From the NCBI RefSeq assembly GCF_019219095.1, contig NZ_JAHUWH010000001.1, positions 558,001-622,000 on the forward strand: a DNA stretch of 64,000 nucleotides, written 5' to 3'. The stretch comes from Acidovorax sp. sic0104. Lineage in GTDB: Bacteria; Pseudomonadota; Gammaproteobacteria; Burkholderiales; Burkholderiaceae_C. The notes below the pieces were generated by a model. It was not told the DNA's origin and did not search any database. It saw nothing but the letters and a program-made list of their open reading frames with translations. The translations under genes and the position numbers were made by a program. Shown one piece after another: positions 57,288 to 64,000 of the stretch. The number at the start of each line of letters is the position of its first letter. The stretch's first letter is position 1.

Positions 57288-58544
57288 TCAGGTGCCCGCT
57301 CGCTCCAGCATCGCGTGCAGCAGCACGTTGCACCCCGCCTCGATGTGCTCGGGCTTGGCGTCCTCGATCTCGTTGTGGCTGATGCCGTCCTTGCAGGGGA
57401 TGAAGATCATGCCGCTGGGCGCGAGCTTGGCCATGTAGACGGCATCGTGCCCCGCACCCGACACGGCGGGCATGTGGCTGTAGCCCAGCTTGGCGGCGGC
57501 GCGGCCCACGGCCTCCACGCACTCGGGCTGGAAGAGCTGCGCGGGGTAGCTGGACACCATCTCGATGTGCACCTGCACGCCGTGCTCCTGCGCCACCTGC
57601 TCGGCGCGGGCCTTCACTTCGGCGGCCATCCGGTCCACGAGTTCGTCTGTGCTGTTGCGCAGGTCGATGCTGAACTTGACCCGGCCGGGAATCACGTTGC
57701 GGCTGTTGGGGAACACCTGCACCATGCCCACGGTGCCCCGACCATGCGGCGGGTGGCGGTGGGCTGCCGCCACCACGTCTTGCATGATGTGCGTGGCGGC
57801 CAGCATCGCGTCCTTGCGCAGGGCCATGGGTGTGGGGCCGGCGTGGGCCTCCATGCCGGTGACGGTGCAGTCGAACCAGCGGATGCCCAGCACGCCGCTG
57901 ACCACGCCGATGGTCTTGTCGTTGTCCTCCAGCACCGGGCCTTGCTCGATGTGGGTCTCGAAGTACGCGCCGATGGGGTGGTCGCCCGGCTCCTGTTCGC
58001 CGATGTAGCCGATGCGCTCGAGCTCGCCCTTCACCGTCTTGCCCTCGGTGTCGGTGGCGGCGTAGGCGTGTTCCAGCGTGAAGGCTTTGGCGAACACGCC
58101 CGATCCCATCATCACGGGCACGAAGCGGCTGCCTTCCTCGTTGGTCCAGAAAGCCACTTCGATGGGCGCCTCGGTCTCGATGCCGTGGTCATTCAGCGTG
58201 CGCACCACCTCGATGCCCGCCAGTACGCCGTAGTTTCCGTCGAACTTGCCACCCGTGGGCTGCGTGTCGATGTGGCTGCCGGTCATGATGGGTGGCAGAT
58301 TGCTGTTGCGCCCGGGACGGCGCATGAAGCCGTTGCCGATCTTGTCGATGATCACCGTCATGCCCGCTTCGCGTGCCCAGCGGGTGACCATGTCGCGGCC
58401 CTGCTTGTCCAGGTCGGTGAGGGTCAAGCGGCACACGCCGCCCTTGGGTGTGGCGCCGATCTGCGCTAGCTCCATCAGCGAATCCCACAGCCGCTGGCCG
58501 TTGATGCGCAGGTTTTCGATGTTGGGTTTGACTTTGGTGTCCAT
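57288..58544 (-). CDS. Beta-ureidopropionase / N-carbamoyl amino acid hydrolase (M20 family)
   Basis: A 418-residue zinc amidohydrolase of the M20 family, which splits N-carbamoyl-beta-alanine to beta-alanine, CO2 and ammonia, the third step of reductive pyrimidine breakdown. Metal ligands are visible: GSHIDTQPTGGKFDG (His, Asp), NEEGSRF (Glu), HIEQGP (His) and GAGHDAV (His). It lies 19 bp downstream of hydA. The ATG at 58544 (MDTKVKPNIENL) is chosen over a longer frame. Confidence 0.88.
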   Translation of the reverse strand: MDTKVKPNIENLRINGQRLWDSLMELAQIGATPKGGVCRLTLTDLDKQGRDMVTRWAREAGMTVIIDKIGNGFMRRPGRNSNLPPIMTGSHIDTQPTGGKFDGNYGVLAGIEVVRTLNDHGIETEAPIEVAFWTNEEGSRFVPVMMGSGVFAKAFTLEHAYAATDTEGKTVKGELERIGYIGEQEPGDHPIGAYFETHIEQGPVLEDNDKTIGVVSGVLGIRWFDCTVTGMEAHAGPTPMALRKDAMLAATHIMQDVVAAAHRHPPHGRGTVGMVQVFPNSRNVIPGRVKFSIDLRNSTDELVDRMAAEVKARAEQVAQEHGVQVHIEMVSSYPAQLFQPECVEAVGRAAAKLGYSHMPAVSGAGHDAVYMAKLAPSGMIFIPCKDGISHNEIEDAKPEHIEAGCNVLLHAMLERAGT

Positions 58545-58563
58545 GGTGTTGTTCTCCGTCGGT

Positions 58564-60039
<1,476 letters not shown>

Positions 60040-60090
60040 TCAAAAAAAGGCAGGCCCGGCACCGGCACCACGGCCGGGCGAGGCCTCAGG

Positions 60091-61548
60091 TCACTTCTTC
60101 TTGGCGGTCAGGTAGTAGTAGGTGCCGGCCACGGCCAGGCTGAAGAACCAGCCCGAGTCGAACAGCGTGAGCCAGATGGCAGGCATGCCCGCCTTGTCCA
60201 CCACGCCGGACACCGCCAGGTAGCCCGGCAGGCAGGGCAGCACGCCCAGGGCGAAGGCGATGAGCGCGTGCAGGTTCCAGCCATTGCTGTACTCGTAGTC
60301 GCCGCCGCGCCGGTACAGGTCGTCCACTTTCAGCACGCTCTTGCGCACCAGGTAGTAGTCCACCAGCAGGATGCCGGCAATGGCGCCCAGCAGCGTGCCG
60401 TAGCCGCCCAGCCACGTGAAGAGGTAGCCGCCCGATGTGGCCAGGATCTTCCAGGGCATGAACACCAGCCCGATCAGCGCAGCAATGACGCCGCCCATGC
60501 GAAAGCTGATCTTGGACGGCGCGATCTGGCTGAAGTCGTATGACGGCGACACCAGGTTGGCGGCCACATTGGTCGTCAGGTTGGCCAGCAGGATCACCAG
60601 CAGGCCCAGGCCCGCCGCCACGCTGCCCATCTGGGTCAGCAGGCCATCGGGGAACAACTGCGCCTTGCCATACAGGATGGCCGATGCCGAAAAGCCGATG
60701 ACGCCCACCATGGAGAACAGCGCCATGGGCAGCGGCAGGCCGATGGCCTGGCCCATGACCTGGTCCTTCTGCGACTTGGCAAAGCGCGTGAAGTCCGGGA
60801 TGTTGAGCGCCAGCGTGGCCCAGAAGCCCACCAGCCCCGTGAGGGCCGCCCAGGTCTTGGGCCCGCCTTCCACCACTTTGGCGGGCAGGTTGAAGAGCTG
60901 GCCCGACGGCACCTTCATCACCAGCACCACCACGAACAGGATCGAGGCGCCGATCATCAGCGGCGCGGCGATGACCTCCAGAAGGCGGATGGACTCCGGA
61001 CCCTTCCAGATGAAGTAGATGTGCACGGCCCAGAACGCGAGGAAGCACATGAACTGCGAGGTGCTGATGGTCTCGCCCTGGGCGGGCCCCGCGAGGTTCA
61101 TGCCCGCGATGTTCAGGAAACCGTGGAGCGCCAGCGCACCGAAGTAGCAGTTGATGGAGAACCAGCCACACGCCACCAGGCCGCGCAGCACCGCCGGCAG
61201 ATTGGCCCCCTTCACGCCGAACGACGCACGCGCAAGCACCGGGAACGGCACGCCGTACTTGGGACCCACCCGGCCGATGAGCACCATCGGTACCAGCACG
61301 ATGCAGTTGGCCAGGAACACGAGCCACACGGCCATCTGCCAGGTGAAGCCCTGGTCGAGCATGGAGCTGGCCATGGTGTACGTGGGCACACACACCACCA
61401 TGCCCACCCAGAGCGCTGCAAAGTCTTTCCAGGTCCAGTGCCGCTGCGCTGCGGTGGTAGGGAGCAGATCTTCATTGGCGAGCGCATTGGTCGCTCCGCC
61501 GGGCAGGTGCCCTGCCACATGCGCAGCGCTGCCGGTACTGTTGGTCAT
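60091..61548 (-). CDS. NCS1-family nucleobase:cation symporter
   Basis: 485 residues with about 12 membrane helices and the NCS1 features WKDFAALWVGMVVCVPTYTMAS and GPKYGVPFPVLARASFGV. In a pyrimidine breakdown operon it most likely imports uracil or related compounds (allantoin and hydantoin are other NCS1 substrates). The ATG at 61548 has AGGAG 7 nt upstream. Confidence 0.9.
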   Translation of the reverse strand: MTNSTGSAAHVAGHLPGGATNALANEDLLPTTAAQRHWTWKDFAALWVGMVVCVPTYTMASSMLDQGFTWQMAVWLVFLANCIVLVPMVLIGRVGPKYGVPFPVLARASFGVKGANLPAVLRGLVACGWFSINCYFGALALHGFLNIAGMNLAGPAQGETISTSQFMCFLAFWAVHIYFIWKGPESIRLLEVIAAPLMIGASILFVVVLVMKVPSGQLFNLPAKVVEGGPKTWAALTGLVGFWATLALNIPDFTRFAKSQKDQVMGQAIGLPLPMALFSMVGVIGFSASAILYGKAQLFPDGLLTQMGSVAAGLGLLVILLANLTTNVAANLVSPSYDFSQIAPSKISFRMGGVIAALIGLVFMPWKILATSGGYLFTWLGGYGTLLGAIAGILLVDYYLVRKSVLKVDDLYRRGGDYEYSNGWNLHALIAFALGVLPCLPGYLAVSGVVDKAGMPAIWLTLFDSGWFFSLAVAGTYYYLTAKKK

Positions 61549-61587
61549 GCCTGTACTCCTGTCAAAGACGTCGTGGGGGTGGAACAC

Positions 61588-61769
61588 AACCCGCTGCCTG
61601 GCCCGGCGTTCTCACGCCGGCAGATGGCGGGCCAAAGGATGCAAGCGATGTTGAGGGCTACGCAAAAAATGCACCAGATGCAGTGCAGCATGCGAGGCCC
61701 TCAGAAACTTGCCAACGCACAGGGCCTGCCTGGCAGGCCCTGTGGCGGATGCACACGAAAAGCGGTCCA
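61588..61769. other. Gap between preA and NCS1 gene
   Basis: A gap of about 180 bp inside the operon. I see no gene or clear hairpin in it. Confidence 0.4.
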
Positions 61770-63083
61770 TCACGCTGCCGCCGCCACCCGTTGCGGGTTG
61801 TTCGGGTGCGTGGTCCAGTTGGCGTATTCGCCGGTCACCGGCTTGCCGGTGCGCGCATCGACCTCGCCGGGCTCCAGGGCGCGCATGGTGATGCACTCGG
61901 GCACGGGACAGATCGACACGCACAGGTTGCAGCCCACGCACTCGGCCTCGTTGATCTCGAACTTGCGCACGCCGCCGTCCTTGGTGAAGGTGATGGCCTG
62001 GTGCGAGGTGTCTTCGCACACCACATGGCAACGACCGCACTGGATGCAGGCATCCTGGTTGATCACGGCCTTTTCGATGTGGTTGAGGTTCAGGTTCTTC
62101 CAGTCCCGCACCGTGGGCACGGCATGGCCCTTGAAGTCGTCGAGCGTGGCGTAGCCGTGATCGTCCATGAAGTTGGACAGCCCGTCGCACATGTCCTGCA
62201 CGATCTTGAAGCCGTACACCATGGCTGCCGTGCATACCTGCACCGTGCCGCAGCCCAGCGCGATGTATTCGGCCGCGTCGCGCCAGGTGGTGATGCCGCC
62301 AATGCCGCTGATGGGCAGACCGGCGGTCTGCGCATCGCGCGCAATCTCGGCCACCATGTTGAGCGCGATGGGCTTGACGGCCGGGCCGCAGTAGCCGCCG
62401 TGCGATCCCCAACCGTCGGTGCTGGGGCTCATGACCATGCGGTCCAGGTCCACGCCCATGACGGAATTGATCGTGTTGATGAGCGAAACTGCATCCGCCC
62501 CGCCCGCCTTGGCCGCCCGCGCGGGGTGCCGCACGTCGGTGATGTTCGGCGTGAGCTTCACGATCACGGGCAGGCGGCTGTAGTGCTTGCACCAGGCCGT
62601 GACCATCTGGATGTACTCGGGCACCTGGCCCACGGCCGCGCCCATGCCGCGCTCGCTCATGCCGTGGGGGCAGCCGAAGTTGAGCTCGATGCCGTCGGCG
62701 CCGGTGTCTTCCACCAGGGGCAAAATGCTCTTCCAGCTCTGCTCTTCGCAGGGCACCATGAGCGAGACGATCATGGCCCGGTCGGGCCAGTTGCGCTTGA
62801 CGCGCTTGATCTCTTCGAGGTTGGTGTGCAGCGGCCGGTCGGTGATCAGCTCGATGTTGTTCAGCCCGATCACGCGGCGGTCCTGCGACAGGAGCGTGGA
62901 GTAGCGTGGCCCGTTCACGTTGACGACCGCCGGGTCCTCGCCCAGCGTCTTCCAGACCACGCCGCCCCAGCCCGCCTCGAAGGCGCGGGTGACGTTGATC
63001 TCCTTGTCGGTCGGGGGGGCGGAGGCCAGCCAGAAGGGGTTGGGGCTCTGGATGCCCAGGAAATTGCTGCGGATGTCTGCCAT
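61770..63083 (-). CDS. preA: NAD-dependent dihydropyrimidine dehydrogenase subunit PreA
   Basis: 437 residues. The FMN-binding TIM barrel of the dihydroorotate dehydrogenase-like family (NPFWLASAPPTD, GIELNFGCPHGMSERGMG) is followed by a C-terminal ferredoxin-like domain with two 4Fe-4S motifs, CIQCGRCHVVC and CVGCNLCVSICP. It reduces uracil and thymine together with PreT. Second visible gene of the operon. Confidence 0.94.
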   Translation of the reverse strand: MADIRSNFLGIQSPNPFWLASAPPTDKEINVTRAFEAGWGGVVWKTLGEDPAVVNVNGPRYSTLLSQDRRVIGLNNIELITDRPLHTNLEEIKRVKRNWPDRAMIVSLMVPCEEQSWKSILPLVEDTGADGIELNFGCPHGMSERGMGAAVGQVPEYIQMVTAWCKHYSRLPVIVKLTPNITDVRHPARAAKAGGADAVSLINTINSVMGVDLDRMVMSPSTDGWGSHGGYCGPAVKPIALNMVAEIARDAQTAGLPISGIGGITTWRDAAEYIALGCGTVQVCTAAMVYGFKIVQDMCDGLSNFMDDHGYATLDDFKGHAVPTVRDWKNLNLNHIEKAVINQDACIQCGRCHVVCEDTSHQAITFTKDGGVRKFEINEAECVGCNLCVSICPVPECITMRALEPGEVDARTGKPVTGEYANWTTHPNNPQRVAAAA

Positions 63084-63142
63084 GGATGTGCTCCCGTGAA
63101 ATGCAGTCAGGGTGTGCGACGAGGAAGTGCCGATGATGAAAG

Positions 63143-64000
63143 TCAGGCCACGAGGGCCACCGGCACGCTCATCGATTCATGGATGGAGATGGCCGCCAGC
63201 TTGCCGTGCTCCACGGCCTCGACCGTCAGGTCGCGCCCGCCAGCCCGGCAGTCGCCGCCCGCCCAGACCCTCGCCAGGCTGGTGCGGCCTGCGGCGTCGG
63301 TGGCAATGCGTCCGCCCTCCAGCGCAATCGCCTTGCCAGCGGGCTCCGCCACGTAGGTCTGGCCGATCGCCTTGAGCACCATGTCCGCTGCGAGCGTGAA
63401 GGTCTCGCCGGTGTTCACCAGCTTGCCCGCCGCATCGAGGGCCGTGGCCGCAAAGCGCACGCCCGTCACGGCGCCGCCTTCGCAGAGCACCTCCTGCGGC
63501 GCCGCCCAGTGGCGGATGGTCACGCCGTTCGTCTGCGCCCATTGCTGCTCTACCTTCGACGCGGACATGGCGTCGGCTCCCCGGCGGTAGACGATGGTCA
63601 CCTCTTCGGCGCCCAGCTTGCGCGACTGCACGGCGGCGTCCACCGCGGTCATGCCGCCGCCGATCACCACCACGCGCCGGCCCACGGGCAGGGTGGACAG
63701 GTCGCTGCTCTGGCGCAGCTCGGCGATAAAGTCCACGGCGCTACTCAAGCCCTGCACTCCGGCCGCCGCAGGCTCCGCCACGCCCAGCGCATTCACGCCC
63801 TGCAGGCCCAGGCCCAGGAAGACCGCATCGTGGCTGGCCAGCAGGCCGTCGAGCGTGATGTCGCGGCCCAGCTGCTGGCTGGTGCGCACCTCGATGCCGC
63901 CCACCGACAGCAGCCACTCCACCTCCTTCTGCGCGAAGTTGTCGGTGGTCTTGTAGCTCGCCAGGCCGTATTCATTGAGCCCGCCCAGCTTGGGGCGCGC
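63143..64000 (-). CDS. preT: Dihydropyrimidine dehydrogenase subunit PreT (5' end outside window)
   Basis: The C-terminal 285 residues or so are visible. The NAD(P)-binding Rossmann motif VVVIGGGMTAVDAAVQ and the later segment LARVWAGGDCRAGG match PreT and GltD-type flavoproteins. PreT feeds electrons from NADH to PreA. The gene runs off the right edge and precedes preA by 59 bp. Confidence 0.9.
   Translation of the reverse strand, partial: ARPKLGGLNEYGLASYKTTDNFAQKEVEWLLSVGGIEVRTSQQLGRDITLDGLLASHDAVFLGLGLQGVNALGVAEPAAAGVQGLSSAVDFIAELRQSSDLSTLPVGRRVVVIGGGMTAVDAAVQSRKLGAEEVTIVYRRGADAMSASKVEQQWAQTNGVTIRHWAAPQEVLCEGGAVTGVRFAATALDAAGKLVNTGETFTLAADMVLKAIGQTYVAEPAGKAIALEGGRIATDAAGRTSLARVWAGGDCRAGGRDLTVEAVEHGKLAAISIHESMSVPVALVA

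Overview
The window is a high-GC betaproteobacterial chromosome segment, most like Comamonadaceae (Acidovorax and relatives). The pilMNOPQ-aroB-dgt, ponA/cyaY/lptM and cytochrome c4-resB-ccsA blocks, the style of the proteins and several short palindromic dispersed repeats all fit that family. No rRNA or tRNA gene and no CRISPR array was seen. Most of the segment is core metabolism, with one complete-looking filamentous prophage and several repeat elements.

Layout. 1-1.4 kb: start of an mla phospholipid-transport operon (mlaF, partial mlaE), with a striking TetR/AcrR-type palindrome in its promoter. 1.8-8.1 kb: gltB-gltD glutamate synthase. 8.17-9.03 kb: a REP-type Y1 transposase element with imperfect inverted ends, next to the gltB promoter. 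9.1-13.3 kb: methyltransferase, DUF1415 protein, dgt, aroB. 13.6-20.1 kb: a lipoprotein gene in the place where aroK is often found, then the type IV pilus assembly operon pilMNOPQ. 20.4-22.8 kb: ponA, divergent from pilM.

23.24 to about 31.68 kb: an inovirus (filamentous phage) prophage between cyaY and lptM. It has a repressor, operator palindromes, a run of overlapping small genes, a Rep_trans replication protein, ssDNA-binding protein, coat proteins, a TspB-like adsorption protein, Zot and a serine recombinase, but no secretin of its own. Its repressor stop codon overlaps the cyaY start codon (TAATG), so host frataxin may be co-expressed with the lysogeny repressor.

31.7-41.1 kb: lptM, an ODP-type metallo-beta-lactamase-fold protein, msrQ/msrP (periplasmic methionine sulfoxide repair), ccsA/resB (cytochrome c maturation), cytochrome c4, engB and an alpha/beta hydrolase. 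41.3-45.2 kb: two lipid A-type acyltransferases, metK, a DUF1328 membrane protein and a hemerythrin protein. 45.3-46.5 kb: a diguanylate cyclase with a heme c-binding sensor domain.

46.8-53.1 kb: an NAD regulon (nrtR, divergent from a nicotinamidase-like hydrolase gene, pncB, nadE and a nadM-Nudix fusion). Two copies of an about 163-bp hairpin repeat flank pncB, and base changes between the copies are compensatory in the predicted stem. 53.1-57.0 kb: a GGDEF-EAL protein and a chemotaxis receptor. 57.3-64 kb: a leftward reductive pyrimidine degradation operon, preT (partial)-preA-NCS1 transporter-hydA-beta-ureidopropionase.
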